The notes under the pieces were generated by a model, which saw only the letters and a program-made list of their open reading frames with translations, was not told the DNA's origin and searched no databases. Position numbers and translations under genes: made by a program. From positions 1,550,001-1,614,000 of the forward strand of contig JAFKAC010000010.1 in the NCBI GenBank assembly GCA_025766275.1: a stretch of DNA of 64,000 bases, in the 5' to 3' direction. Below are positions 11,961 through 24,762 of the stretch, one piece after another; the first letter of the stretch is position 1, and every line of letters begins with the position of its first letter. Origin of the DNA: Lactarius indigo (Eukaryota > Basidiomycota > Agaricomycetes > Russulales > Russulaceae).

Positions 11961-14203
11961 CAGCATGGTCGCCTCGAATTTCACCATCCGTTGGGCCCTA
12001 CCCAGAATTACCCGTCTAGAAACCCTTCCGATGAGACAATCCTAAGTAGTAGTGCAACGAATATGTTGGCAGTTCAGTCAGCGTCGGCTCCACACGAGCG
12101 GGAGGAGGAAGGTGCACGGTTAGCAACAATGGGATGAACGGGAAACTGCACCATCTGAACAGCCAGCACCGCTGAAGCAAAATGGAAACGTGATTCATAT
12201 ATTCTGCTGTTGTTCCAGCATAGGTGCATCCCCTTGTCAATATAAACGTTTTTAGTATACTATAGTTGCCCACTCATTTCCCGCAAGGCCAATAACGGTC
12301 GACCTTTGAAATGACCAACTAGTTACGCCGCCCAGATGTTGTCATAACGGTTGGGAAGACATTGGAATAGAGCCGCAAGGCCAGCGATGACAAGGTGAGG
12401 GCAGACACCATTCGCCGGTTCAGCATGTGTAAGGCCCCCCACCCGTCAATTCCAATTGACCTCAACCTTGGCTGGGGAAACAGGTGGATCTTCAGACTAC
12501 GTAGCTAGTGTTGCATAACGCTGTCTTCAGAATGACGCAAGTGCGAGATGTCTGCTGAGGTATCGAGAACAAAACTAGAATCGGAATATACCGCCTACTT
12601 AACTCCAAAATTTGCATAAGATACGGAAGGGCCCGCATGAGGAACGCATGAGGAAAACATGGGGTAACATCGAGCCAATTGGTTTGTGGGATAGCAGCTA
12701 GAATTTGAAGGCATGAAGTACGAGTAGCTAAGAGTTGTATTCGATCGAAAGGTGGACAGTACATGCAACGCCTCGGGCACAAATGATGAGACACCGTCGT
12801 CAAACCAGATTGCTGTGAGCCCCTCTCTGTTAGTATCGTCACTACTTGGGCGCTGGAAGAGATAAACGAAGCTGCTGACATGCTACTGTAATCGCACGGC
12901 TGCCAGTGGCTGCAGTGCTAGAATACTGAAATGTACACCACGGCGCCGAGCATGACATCTGTACCGAGTAAGCAGTGCCATTGGGTATGGGATGCGAATA
13001 AGCCCCAATTCGGGAGCTCATCCGATGTCAGTTGAAGTCAAAAGACAGGAATACTGTATTGTGAATGACGCTAGACAGTCGCTAGATATCCCCTTGAGCT
13101 CAATCCATCACAGGCCTCTCCACCATACTATGAGTAAGGTTTGTCCAATCACCATTCATACATCGTTGCTTGTTCTGATGACTTTCCAGACATTTCTGGA
13201 TTACTCGAGGGAGAGTGGTACTCAGGCACCCGAATATCCTAGGAACTCTCTTGCCAGATTCCTGTCCAAGTGAAGCATACTTGTATGAGATAGCCGGCTG
13301 AGACAGTGCTGGCGGTTGGGACTGGCTAGGAAAGTAAAGAGACTGAGGCTATGCCTTGGTGAGAACTAGAAAAGAGAAGAACTTAGGACAAGGGTACTGG
13401 TGTGGTGATTGTCGAGTTCCTTGTGTTGCACAACAGATGGATTTACAGTACTTACAACTTGGACGTCGAAACCCAAATAGAACACTTCAAGACTCCACTA
13501 TGACAGCAACTTGAAGTCACTAGTAGATTTTAGCCTAGTTTAGACTGAATAAGAGCTGCTAGGGTCCAGTTGAGGGAAAACCCCAGTACTGTCGTGCGGA
13601 AAGATAATTGACTGCTCGCCAAACCAACATGACGAACTGGCGACGACGAGGAGCCTATATCACGTTGCTTGGGATGGGCCCTTGGATGGGCCTCGCCCTT
13701 CGCTTGTTGTCGCTACGACGGCTTGCTCTATTTGATTATACGACGGGTCCGAGTCACTAAAATAGATGTTACGTCACTCGAAATGCATCGGATTAGTCGG
13801 AACCGTCGGGATGATCCAGGTACACCACTGTCACACAGTCACAGTCACAGAATAGAAATGTATCATGATCAGACCACTGCGGCCAAATGTTCTTCTGTAC
13901 CACGACGCCACAAAGGAAGTCTCTGTTCGGTGTTACCCCTAGCTGCATTCTCTAGGACGGGCGACTACAAAAAAAATTATTAATTGGGTTCGTAAGCTGC
14001 TAGTTTTCAGTGTAAGCATTCTTGATCTTGCCACGCAACCATTTTTTCATCAGACTCTATTCAGTATGGACGGGATTCACTATCCCACGGCTAATGTCAG
14101 GCTAGCCGAGCGCTAGCTGACAGGCCAAGCTCATCCTTTCCGGCCGGAGGTTTTATATAAATTTTCGTATCACCAGCTGCGGAACGGTTTACCCTCCCTT
14201 CTC
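11961..14203. other. Long stretch without a supported gene
   Basis: Open frames are short and none shows a domain or family motif on either strand. A TATATAA box at 14154-14160 belongs to the gene starting at 14204. Nothing else is recognised. Confidence 0.45.
14154..14160 (+). promoter_or_regulatory. TATA box of the orphan Ser/Pro-rich gene
   Basis: TATATAA lies 44 bp before the chosen ATG at 14204, a reasonable core-promoter spacing for a short leader. Confidence 0.5.
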
Positions 14204-15297
14204 ATGCCTTTAATGACCCAGAGTTCACGTCACAGCGAGATGTCCATCACTATGACCGACCCCAACCCTCCACTTATTGGCCGAGTTGAAGACCGTGTTC
14301 GACGCGGCCAGGGTAATATTTGTACGTTATATATGCACCTAAAACGACTCTAAAATGCAAAGCAGGTCCAAGTGCCGCAACAATAACAACTGGATGCACA
14401 CCTGTCCCCCCGATGCTTGATGGTTGTGCAGAGGAGAGAGGCCCTCTTTCTCCTCTCGAACTGGAGCCCAGTGCTCCCCCTTTTAGTTCTGGATCCACCG
14501 TTTCCCGTTTCATGGGCCGACTTGGGGTCAATGCGCCTAGTTTATCGTCGCTGCGTACGATTCCCAGCTGGAGGAGCAGCCCTAATCCCGATGCAAACAA
14601 AACATACGCCAAAATTCATATTCAATACAGCAGCGAGGAGTCTGATACTCCCAGTCTACCCCATTCGCGCGCCGCAAGACCTCAGCACCCCTCGATGGGC
14701 AGCTTGCAGCACCGATATCTTCGCCACCGCCGCCCGAGTGGACGTTTGAAGAATAGCGGACATGGCCCTCTCCACACCTCCATTCCCCCACCGAACCTTC
14801 TCGAGCGTTTTTCGCACTCGACAATGAGGAGACATGCCGATCCAAGTAGCAGCTCTAGCAGTTCACTTAGCACACGTCCGTCATCATCTTTCGACAGTCA
14901 CGTTCCATTTCCGCGGACATCGGAGGAATCGTATCCATCTCCATTCTCAGCCGACGCTCTTGCTGTGTTTCACCCCCCGACGGACAAACGTGGCCTGAGT
15001 TTCTTCAAGGGCCGCCGTAAGCACGAAGATATTCTCGAAGACCGAGTCCAGGTCATCTTTGAGGAGGCTACGGACGCGACAAGTACAACTGCTGGTGTTT
15101 CATCGGCGCATTCTCTAGCTAAGCGCCGCGGCCGCATTGGTCGCCTGAGGCGACGCATCAGTGCTCTTGCAGAATCCATGTCACCCCGCAGATCCAAAAC
15201 CCCGACCATATTTAATAATGAGCGCCACTCTCCCCGTCTTGACGATTATGAGGAGCACGACATTCCATGCCTTGCATATATTTCATGTATTTGGTAA
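14204..15297 (+). CDS. Ser/Pro/Arg-rich hypothetical protein
   Basis: Two exons (14204-14312 and 14366-15297, with a 53-bp GT-AG intron) join in frame to give 346 residues. I do not recognise the family. The protein is low in hydrophobic segments, with no signal peptide or membrane span. It has Ser runs (about residues 190-210), many SP and RS pairs, a basic patch (KRRGRIGRLRRRISALAES) and an acidic stretch (EDRVQVIFEEATDA) near the C-terminus. This composition suggests a disordered, possibly phosphorylated protein. The ATG at 14204 was chosen because it follows a TATA box and its exon joins cleanly; internal ATGs at codons 4, 13 and 17 are alternatives. Confidence 0.6.
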
Positions 15298-16729
15298 CTT
15301 TGACGCGTTAGCAGGTTTTTAGAGCTGACTTTAGTGACGTTATGTAAGCGATGCTTTACGAATGAAATTTTGAAGTTTAATGCCTCCTAGTCGGGATAGG
15401 ACTACATGTGTTTCCTCAGGCTTGTCTTGTCGTTGCTTAACCCGTTCCACTTCTCTGTCCTTGAGGCCGCTCTTTCATTCAAGTTCTTGTATTGCTATCC
15501 TCAGGCTCCAGTATTCGTGAATGGGCCAGCTCCATGCGAGCGCTGTTCCAGCGTAGACCAAAACAAACTTTCGAACACCCGACCACTCAGAGCGAACATC
15601 CGCGTACTGTAATGACCCTTGATGTTGACCACCGCTCCCGCTTTCTTACATCACCATTCCTATCACCATTCCCATGTTTGCCTACGGGTGAGTCTGAGGG
15701 GTCTTCTGAAATTTAGCCCGATGCACGACATGTCTTGCAAGGTACCTGAAAAATCAAGGAACGCATCCTCTCCTGCCCCCTTTCGATAGTAGGGGATCTT
15801 TTGAGTCAAGAATGGGACCCACAAGGAGTTCCTTGGCTGTAAACCTGTCAAAAGAAAGCCCACGTCACCCCGGTAACCCCATTTGCATGCGTGAGGGTTC
15901 TAGGTAAGACCTGTGGAGCCAAACGCATCCACTGTATCACATTCGCGCCCATGGAACTGCTTTTTTATCATCAATGTTCTCCCACGAGCGCACCCGAGAG
16001 CTGCAACGTATGTGCATGTTCAGGCATTGTCACTGTCCCATCTGATTTTCTTCTAAGGAACGCATGGGGCTGGATCACGTGAACTTAGTGTTTCGTTATA
16101 ACGCTCCCGCCGTGGTGCCGCATCATCGCGGTAATTCCTAAAACCTGGTTGAGGTTTGTCCATTCCCGGGCCTTCTGACTCCCCCACATATAAGGCACGT
16201 TCCATGGCATTAGCGACACCAAGAGCTAGTACCTATGAATGTCAACTTTCGTTATTTCTGTTTGCACGTGCCCAGTGGATCGACATCCTTCTGCAACCCA
16301 GGTCGACCGTCGATGCAGAAGACAAGCATGAAACTTCCCTCTCGTCACCATCCTCCCACAGCGCCCGATTTTCAAATATTAAGATAATTGTTTTGAATGT
16401 CCCCAGATCCATCCGGATGGAAGGAAACTCCGAACCTCTGTTTCCTCTAGGTATTTGTCGCTACGGCGTCGATCACTAAGGCTGTGGTGCTGGCCGCGGC
16501 TCTGACCATTCCTGTGTATGCTCGGATTAGGATGCTGACTCGTCGCAAGGTTTGTTGGCTTGCTGTACTTTCCACGTGCTTTCGTCTCGGAACACTTATA
16601 AGATCGTTTTGGAGTTGCGAGCCCTCTCTTTGTCCAGTCCCAACAACTCATACTCTCCTTATTTCTCCGCGGCTAATTTAGCCTTCTTTTTCAACACTCT
16701 CTACGTAACCACCTTCTCTCCGTTACTTC
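15298..16729. other. Intergenic, no supported gene
   Basis: Short open frames occur, for example a stretch at about 16465-16555 preceded by a good acceptor (VFVATASITKAVVLAAALTI), but none could be joined to a recognisable protein. The last 60 bases are a pyrimidine-rich leader before the Rab gene at 16730. Confidence 0.4.
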
Positions 16730-17519
16730 ATGCCATCGCGCCAAGGCACGCTTCTTCATCCAGTAGAGACACACCAAGTGAAGGTCCTGCTCCTTGGAGC
16801 AGCATCAGTAGGAAAGAGCAGCCTACTGCTTCGCTTCACAGATCAACAATGGTTGCCGGAAAGTGAAACGAAACCTACCATTGGGGTTGATACCTGGGTA
16901 TGTAGGCAGAGTATATTCCCTTCGGCCCGAACTGATTGAGCGCCGAATAGACCCATAAACTGGATATAAAGGGGAAGCACGTGAACCTGAGTATCTGGGT
17001 AAGCACGAAGCGCTATCACGTAGGCCAATGATGTTCAAGGGCGTTATGACAGGATACCTCCGGCGAAGAACGCTTCCGTACCATTGTGTCGTCTTACTAT
17101 CGCGGGACGCAAGCGATCATCTTAGGTCCGTTGTATGGCACTTCCACGGCTCCGGGCTGCAGCTAACATGTACGTGGCACTAGTGTACGACATCTCGGAT
17201 CGTAAGTCATTCGAAACGATCGAGTGGTGGTTCGCAGAACGTAGCATACATGCACCAAAGTCTGCAGTGAAGATAGTTGTTGGCAATAAGGCGGATAATG
17301 TACGTCTTCACTCAGTCTCTCACCAGTTCCGACACTGAGAATGGCACGTTGCAGGGGCATACACGGCAAATTCCTACTGCCGAGGCTGCAGCTTACGCAG
17401 GTCGCATGGGGGCACTGTTCGTGGAGTCGTCGGCGAAAACATCTGCCGGCGTGCGCGAGGTCTTCCGCGATACCCTCGAGCGAGTGTTGGAATCGCCTGT
17501 CCTGTTAAAACCCACATAA
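16730..17519 (+). CDS. Rab-like small GTPase, paralog 1 (no prenylation tail)
   Basis: This is a small GTP-binding protein of the Rab/Ypt family with six exons. The G1 loop is GAASVGKSS, followed by LLLRFTDQQWLPE and the switch I region TKPTIGVDTW. G3 is DTSGEERFRTIVSSYYRGTQ (17056-17115). G4 is NKAD (about 17283) and G5 is ESSAKT (about 17430). Introns sit at the same places as in the paralogs at 19408 and 28612. The protein ends ESPVLLKPT and has no cysteine near the C-terminus, so the usual double geranylgeranylation site is absent. The glutamine of the G3 DxxGQ motif is replaced by Glu. The GTPase core is open and complete, so I treat it as a gene. Membrane attachment and function are uncertain. 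Confidence 0.82.
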
Positions 17520-19407
17520 ATGTCCGTTTCATCTGCTGTTTCTTCCCGCGCCACACGGTTTCCGAAGAATGGTGATCCAACTAACACATGCCGCTGTCGA
17601 TGGGTTCCATTTCCCCGTCCGCCGTTTATAGTCAAGTGACCTGCCCGGTCCTCTGCATTATTTGCTCATATAAAACATACCATAGTTTAATTGCATTTAA
17701 TACTTACCACCGATATTGCGACAAGAGGTCCTGAGTCCTGACGTAGGGTGCACCAACCAGTATTCGTAACTACTATCCAGTCTGGTTTAGGCAGAAGGCA
17801 GTCTGATCCGCTGGGGTATTGTTTACATAATCAGGAGTCGCCCATTGTAATACCCAGTCCTCGTCCTCGCCCAAATCCAAACTATTGATTTGACTTTCCT
17901 GGTTTCGAGCTCAAGCACACGTACTTCTCTAATACATAGCACGCTCACATCCGAGTTGGGTTATTACTCAAAGCACTAGACGTTCCCATTCCTTACCAGC
18001 AGTTTGCCTCCATTCCAGACTATTGCACACTGCGGCCTGCGCTAATACCACCCCATCCTTTTGAACACAGGGTGCGGCTTGATCGTGGCATACAAGAAAC
18101 AGAACTTTAAATCTTTCGCCTCTGGTCAGCGAAATGAATTAGTGCCTAGATCACCGCTCTGTGCTGAGAGCGACGACCCTTTTCAAGTTGGCGCTACAAT
18201 TGTGGGCCTTGGGGCTGTGGCCGCTGGCTTCTTTCTGCCTCAACAAGAGTCACACGAAGCACCAACGTGATAATTAAATGCCCGTGCATGATGAAACTTC
18301 CTGCCCTGAGGTGCGGCTGTGCCAGTACCACCATATGTCTTCATTCCTTCTATATGTGGAAATTCTGTTCGAGCAACCGGCCGCTGCTGCCACCCCAAAC
18401 ACCGACCATTCGTAATCGAGCAGGGCTTTGTACAGTAAGGCGGCTAGCATTAGTCCGGATCCAACTGCTGCTGTACCCGGGACTTTTCTGGGTTGTTTTC
18501 TCTCGAACTTTCGAACGACCTTTGGGAGGAAACTTTACGACCTCAGACAGACCTCGGGGCTAGAGTAGACTCCAATCACCATCGCTACGTGTGCTCCCGC
18601 GAATTCCCAATTCGTTACGATTGGCTACCCCACGGCCATCAGTTTTTTCGAGCAGAAGAGACACAAACAATAGGCGCGTGATTACCGGCGACTTTGTGAT
18701 GCACGCACCAATCCATGGTTGACAGCGAAGCTTTGGGCGGGCCTTCACGCAACAAAGTGTACCCGCGCTCGACGCCTCGACGCTCTAGCTCCTCTGAACA
18801 TGCCATTACAAATTCTATCCAGTACATGCACGAGCGCTCCCCAAACCCCAAACTGTGCCACCAGAGACTGTCTGCATCGACTTTACCCCTGATTCCTAAT
18901 ACTTTATTATAGAAGTTGTTTCGTTCCCTACATACAAACACATGACTCATTGCGCGATATGGTCGGGTATGGTTTCAAGACAGATGTGGGCGCCAGAGAA
19001 CGGGCACTCTGGCAAAACCTTTTCTTGGGGTTTGCCAGTTGGCTTGCCGTAAGATCAAAGGTGTCTTGTGCAAAATCCGATGTAATTCACCCCGGAAAGC
19101 GTGTTTGTCGCATAAACTTAGACTTGGGCGGATCCAACAGTTTTCAACGACACGATTGGTGGTGCTTCTATTGGCGGCAAGTCGCGGCCTACGTCTATTC
19201 TTTTTCTGTAACGTGCTCGTTGCCTTGATTGTTTCATCAGAGGCGCCCAGCCTAGTGCTCACGTAAATAACGTAAAATAGACTGTCACTGACACCGATGT
19301 ATATACTAGCATGCACTGGTATACTTTCTATATAATTCGTACTCATTCTTGCTTGAAGATTGGAATCCCAGTCACTTAACACTTTCTGCATACTCCTCTC
19401 CATCACC
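17520..19407. other. Spacer between Rab paralogs 1 and 2
   Basis: No gene or repeat is supported. Several short overlapping frames on both strands lack motifs. Confidence 0.45.
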
Positions 19408-20248
19408 ATGCCGCCCACGCGTACATATACACTCAACGATTCGGCGATGTCAGTCAACATCAAGTTGTTGATACTTGGAATAGAATCTGTGGGGAAGAGC
19501 AGTTTGTTGCTTCGCTTCACAGACCAGCAGTGGCTTCCCGAAGGAGAGATGCAACCGACGATCGGTGTGGACACTTTGGTATTTTCCATAAATCGTGGTC
19601 GAGTGACTCGTGCTCATACATTCTACAGGAGCACAAGTTAGATGTTAAGGGGAAGAGGGTGAATCTCAATATCTGGGTGCGTAGACCGCTTGTGCCAAAG
19701 GCATTGTGATGCAGCATATTTACTGTGCGTCGGTTCTAGGACACTGCTGGCGACGAGCGTCTCCGTGCTATCACCTCATCCTACTATCGCGGTACACAAG
19801 GGATAATACTTGGTGCGTAGCTTGACGAAAACTTTTACACGCAGCTTACAAGGCCGATGACACTCCACCAAGTGTATGATGTGACGAGTCGCAAAACCTT
19901 TGATGCTATAGCATGGTGGTTTTCGGAGCGTAGCAAGTATGCTCCCGAACCGGTCGTGAAGATGATTGTAGGGAACAAGTCTGACAAGGTGACGGCCTCC
20001 TAAAAATCCTGAATTTCGCCATGACTGACTGCTCATAGTCCCACATGCGAGAAGTCTCTACAGCAGAAGGCGCGGCCTTCGCTGCTCAAAACAAATGTCT
20101 GTTCATCGAGTCGTCTGCTAAGACTGCTGTTGGCGTACGCGAGACATTCCGCAAGGTGCTAGAACGCATCATAGATGTCCCAGAGCTTTGTTCCACGCCA
20201 AAGCTGAGCTTCAAAGCACCAAATGACCTAGCAAACATTCTCAAGTAG
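19408..20248 (+). CDS. Rab-like small GTPase, paralog 2 (no prenylation tail)
   Basis: This shares exon structure with paralog 1. G1 is GIESVGKSS, followed by LLLRFTDQQWLPEGE and TIGVDTL. G3 is DTAGDERLRAITSSYYRGTQ (about 19740-19800). VYDVTSRKTFDAIAWWFSER follows, then G4 NKSD (19977-19988) and G5 [20 protein letters not shown]. It ends KAPNDLANILK without cysteines. As in paralog 1, the catalytic Gln after DxxG is changed (Asp here). It is about 2 kb downstream of paralog 1 in the same orientation and is followed at 20757 by a fungalysin relic. This repeats the Rab/fungalysin association seen elsewhere in the window. Confidence 0.82.
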
Positions 20249-20756
20249 GAGCGCAAACGAAGGGCCGTTTATCATACAATGTATTATATAATATGTACAT
20301 ATATCTCCGGTCATAATCTCATAATCCCAAGCCATTCTTGCTGAAACACAGCTCAGCTTTCATCAGCAGATTCCTTGGGCGCTGGGACCAGCGGAAGGAA
20401 CATACAACACGATCAGCTGGAACATTGTCGCAGTCAGTCCGACGAATCCGGATCTGTTCACGTCCCCGGAGCTACACTACGGCTTCCATACGTATATGCG
20501 AAATTGGTACTGTAAGAGTTGCAGCACAGTAATAGTAAGCGCAAGCGGTCTCGTTACCTTCCAACAAAAAAAATATAATGGGCCGCCCAGGGTTTCTGCA
20601 AGTACAGTACGCTTCCAAAGTTTAGTAGACAGGGAGATGGCGCGGCTTACAAGACGAAACTGACGTTCTACTTCCGCTCCCCGTGCACACAATATCAACT
20701 ACCTTTGCTGATGGGTCGTTTTTGGACACATCTCCTTACTCCCTCCCCCCTCGTAT
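20249..20756. other. Spacer between Rab paralog 2 and fungalysin relic
   Basis: No gene seen. An ATG-proximal TATATGCGC context at the right end resembles the start region of the other fungalysin copies. Confidence 0.4.
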
Positions 20757-21808
20757 ATGCGCTTATCCTCAATGAAGTCTCTGACCCTCGTCGGCCTAGC
20801 GAGCTCCGCCTCAGCTACAGTGTTCGACCCACATTCTTCAACCCACATCGCAAGACCCGACCTTGCCTTGCGCAATGACTCTTACACTCATATAGTCACC
20901 GGTATCGTCCGGGTCTACTTTCCCCGGGCAATAAATGGCCCCGAAGCCGCTGATGATGGCATTAACGTGTATAAAGGACGGTACCGTCATCTCCGACGGT
21001 CTCGGTAAGCTTTGAAACTCGTACCTATCTCCGCCGAGGCGGCGGTTTATACGACTACCCCGGGCCCAGTTTTACTGCCGCCGTGTACCAGACGCCATCC
21101 TCAAGGGCGAGCTCATCATTACTAGACCCCATACCGCGTCTTGCAAGACCAGATATTCCACCGTTTGGCTTTGCTCCAGGACCAAGACTCCACCGCCAAT
21201 CCCACCATGTCTGGAGCATAACCCATTGGCACGGACGGGAAACTTGGGTATATGCAGTACAGAACTGCGAGCATGTCCCTACTCCGTACGAGCTTGCCAA
21301 GAGGGGATTTGGCAAACCCACAGATATCTCTGACCCGCGCAAAGCTCTTCTCTAGTTCGTCATCACTGCTACACCGAGCGATTCTTGTGATAGACAATTA
21401 CGATCAGATTATCGCGGGCATGACTTCCTGGTCCGAGTACCATCCCGATGACAATGAGCATCTCGCCCAGATAACGTACCCGACACTTCTCTAGTCAAGG
21501 CAGAACTTGTGTACTAGTACGTGACCGCCACTGCTGACAGCAATAAGGCCTCGTTTATCGAGGGTTGGGAAGTAAGTGCACTCGACTTATACTTTCACGA
21601 GCCTCTGATTTGTTTGCGGTTTCAGGTTGTGGTGCATAAGAACTGGTATGACATAGTTTCTCACGCGACGCTCCCCGTCGGATCCCTCTGTCTCCAACAT
21701 GGCGTGCAATCTACTCCCTTGTGGCTTTGGAATCCACCGAACGCCCGGATCTGTGGAACTGTTTTTTCCGCTTATTCCCGTGGGTCAGCGAATTACCTGC
21801 AGACATAG
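20757..21808 (+). pseudogene. Fungalysin (M36) relic, copy A, prodomain only
   Basis: This is a decayed copy of the fungalysins at 25346, 33934 and 43823. It begins with a signal-peptide-like MRLSSMKSLTLVGLASSASA. LRNDSYTHIVTGIVRVYFPR matches [20 protein letters not shown] of the intact copies, and FGKPTDISDPRKALL matches [15 protein letters not shown]. Later pieces, ITATPSDS and VVHKNWYDIVSHATLPV, match IAATPNDA and [18 protein letters not shown] in other frames. Several frameshifts and stops separate these pieces. The catalytic domain with HExxH is missing altogether. It cannot encode an active peptidase. Confidence 0.8.
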
Positions 21809-23397
21809 GTTGATTGGGGGTTGGGGTGATGTACTAGAAATTGAGTGCTGATATTCAGCAATTTACAAGACTTAACGTTCACAAGGTATATTGATATTAA
21901 GGTGTAAAAGGCAAATACAGAAATGAACTCGCTCCCTCCCAGGAGCCGTCAGTCGCTCTGGCTCCCAAAGCTTTCGAGGTCACCAAGTACCCAAACGTCG
22001 CGACGCTTCCATTATAGGCTTAGACAAGTCGAAGATACTGGATTCTGGGTATGATAGATAGGACGCGACGTGTTGGGATGCGTTGACCGTATGCGAGGAG
22101 GTGGGCGCCAGCCAAGGCATGATAGGGGTGACCATGTGGTATTGTAATAGGATGCAGGCCGTGTCTCAGATGTTTGAGTAAGGCCATTTAGACGACGTAT
22201 GCAGGGTCGTCATCCTGATGGCATCAGACTTGCGTCATATGATATCACCAGAAGAGGGAATACCCAGCTAACCTGTCGATATCCATTCGTCAAGGGAAGG
22301 TGGGGGTTTGTATCCATCGCGCGTTCACAAGACTGTTTTAAGCGGATCTCATAAAGCTTATAGCCTGAAGGTAACACGACACATGGCTGAAAGTGAAGGA
22401 GCAGGCGCACCTGGTGACGGGACGGACGGATCAAATGGACGCTGGTTGCCACCGCACCTCCGAGTCACAGATGAGAGAGAGATTCGAGTAAAAGCCGTGT
22501 CGAGTGCCCGCGATCGCCATTGTGCCATATCTCCCAATCATAGCATCGAACTTGCGCAATACTGTATCCTATCACGGAAAGAAAAGGGGAGCCAATCCTG
22601 TCTGCCAGTGTCGACATCTGTCCAAGGGGTTTCCCGTGATGATTCATATCCGCGGCATCACGATATCTGACCTACTTTATGCAGACCCCATGATGCATGA
22701 CGTTTCAATTCGGGCGGTCTACGGTCATTCCTCTGGCCGTTTCTGTATCTGATTCCCAATGTATGCGTACTGATATTCTGGAAGAGATGGAAGTCGTATT
22801 CGATCAGCACCAATGGGCGGCATGGATGTCGAGGAAATCACACCAGGGACCAGGGAGAGCTTGCCCGTCATGGATTGGTCATTGGTCACACGACCATCAG
22901 ACGCTCGCGCTCGCGACATCAGTGCATCAGTCCGTGCACTGGCGTCACGCGCCTCTCGGATGGCCTGTTCGTCGTGTCCTGATTTCCGCCCTTGGATTTC
23001 GCTCTGATTCATGCCTGTGTCAGCGATGTCTTTCTGTGGACGTGATACTCACAATCTCCCACTGCGAGATCCGCAGCTCTTAGGCTTGTGTTTTTGAGGA
23101 GAAAACTTCTGATGACGCATCGCCAAATCAAAACGCGTAGATTGTTACTGTAGTACCTTCCTTCAAAGGTTGAGGTGACTCAGCTCACTGCTATCTCCAT
23201 GGAAATAGTTGACTAATGGATTATGATGACCAGACATGCTACTAAACAAAAAGAGAGCCAAAGGAGAGGGAGTGAGCCGAGAATACCGACATGCACACAG
23301 AGAAGGGAGAAACACATAAATACAAACGTAGTATTATATCTACTATACTTATATACAGGATCAGTCACCGTTCGCGTCGCTGGCCCAGGTCCCCGCA
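21809..23397. other. Intergenic with unassigned open frames
   Basis: Candidate coding stretches exist but are not convincing. One is a plus-strand frame from 22383 with NGRWLPPHLRVTDEREIR, followed in another frame by VCQCRHLSKGFPVMIHIRG (about 22590-22750). Another is a minus-strand stretch at 22725-23012 rich in Arg/Ala/Asp. I could not join either into a gene and recognise no family. Confidence 0.3.
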
Positions 23398-24762
23398 TTA
23401 CTGGATATCACGCTCCTGGCGCGTTGGAGTCGGTGGGAAGACGAACGAGCCGTTGCCGATTGGGCTCCAGCCGTCCTCGACGCGGTCGTCGGCACGTATC
23501 AGGCTTGCGATGCTCGCCGTGTGCTTGTGGCTCCGGCGGGCCTGTTTTGCCGCGGGTCCGATGAGTGGCATCGCCGAAGTTGGGGTCCTGCCCGCATCAG
23601 GAACCATTCCAGGCGAGCGGTATGCGATGCCCGTTTCCTCTTCATCACTTGCCGCGTCGCTCGACAGTTCGTACGACAGTCCGTCACCATCCGGGTGAGG
23701 CTCCTCGATGTCGTAGATTTCGTATTTTGAGCGCCCGTTGGCAAGGGCGGTGCCGTTAGCGAGTGCACCGGTGGGGGAGGCAGTCGCGAGGGGCCCCTTG
23801 AGGTCATCAGGGAGGAAAAAATAGAAGAAGGCGATGGCGAGGCAGGAGCCACCGACGACATCGATGAGGTAATGGTGAGTGAGGTACATCGTGGCCCAGT
23901 ACAACACGGCGGCGTAGCCCCATGCATATTTTGCGACCTGGGGGAAGAAGTGGGAAAGGAAGAGGGCCTCCATCGTCGCGCAGGCCGAATGGAGTGAGGG
24001 GAAGGCGCCAAAGACGACAGGTGAGTTGCTGAAGGTCACGGTGTAACCGTGGCTGTGCAAGAGGTTGTCGATACGCAGAAGTCCGCCAGGGGAGCCCTTC
24101 ATGGAGTATTCGGCAGGGGTGAGCCCAAAGATGACTTCATACCATGGTGCGGCGCACGGGAAGATAATTTGCGTCACTACTCCAACGAAGTTCATCCAAC
24201 CGAAGGCACGCCCCCAGAGGTGGAGAGCCGGTTTTGGCCGGAATAGCCACAAGAGTATGGCAACGATGAAAGGGATGGTAAAATGGCCAACGCCATAAGG
24301 CAACCAGGCAATGACATCAAGAATGGGGTGCGTGTAGCGAGTCAAGAGATCCGAAATATTGGCCCCAAAAAGGACGGACTCAAGTGTAGGAAGCACGGAC
24401 ACAGATATTTTAGGTCTGTGATTGTTGGGGATGAATTGGGAAGAATAAAAGGTAATGAGATACGTCGTAACAGGCAACGCAGGTAGGAAGAACTGGGAAG
24501 TGAATGGAACAAGGAGCAGGCCGATGTGGAGTATGGGGATGACGAGTTTGATGGGAAAGCCCGGGACTCGCATAATCACGAGCCAGAAGACCGAATTGAC
24601 GATGTGGATGAGGTAGACGAGGTCGGATAAGACAAAGGAGTGTTTTTGTAACCGTCGGAGTGTGTCCCGAGGATTCATGGACTTGTCCATGCGTCCGACT
24701 GCGGCTAGAAGCGCAGCGTAAAAACGGTTACCGGTGAAACCAAGGCTTGGTCTGTGAGGCAT
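23398..24762 (-). CDS. AUR1: Inositol phosphorylceramide synthase catalytic subunit (AUR1-type)
   Basis: This is a single-exon gene of 454 residues. The known reaction is transfer of phosphoinositol from phosphatidylinositol to ceramide, in the Golgi membrane, as an essential step of fungal sphingolipid synthesis and the target of aureobasidin A. The sequence shows several membrane spans. Family motifs include WLPYGVGHFTIPFIVAILLW, AFGWMNFVGVVTQIIFPCAA, PWYEVIFGLTPAEYSMKGSP, the PAP2-like motif FGAFPSLHSACATMEA and THHYLIDVVGGS with its conserved histidines. The C-terminal tail of about 110 residues is hydrophilic and variable, as in other fungi. It lies inside the Rab/fungalysin region but is unrelated to it, and appears intact. 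Confidence 0.92.
   Translation of the reverse strand: MPHRPSLGFTGNRFYAALLAAVGRMDKSMNPRDTLRRLQKHSFVLSDLVYLIHIVNSVFWLVIMRVPGFPIKLVIPILHIGLLLVPFTSQFFLPALPVTTYLITFYSSQFIPNNHRPKISVSVLPTLESVLFGANISDLLTRYTHPILDVIAWLPYGVGHFTIPFIVAILLWLFRPKPALHLWGRAFGWMNFVGVVTQIIFPCAAPWYEVIFGLTPAEYSMKGSPGGLLRIDNLLHSHGYTVTFSNSPVVFGAFPSLHSACATMEALFLSHFFPQVAKYAWGYAAVLYWATMYLTHHYLIDVVGGSCLAIAFFYFFLPDDLKGPLATASPTGALANGTALANGRSKYEIYDIEEPHPDGDGLSYELSSDAASDEEETGIAYRSPGMVPDAGRTPTSAMPLIGPAAKQARRSHKHTASIASLIRADDRVEDGWSPIGNGSFVFPPTPTRQERDIQ

Noticed and set aside
12492..12881. Minus-strand open frame of 129 codons
   Set aside because: No motif, unusual composition and no splice-supported neighbours; likely chance.
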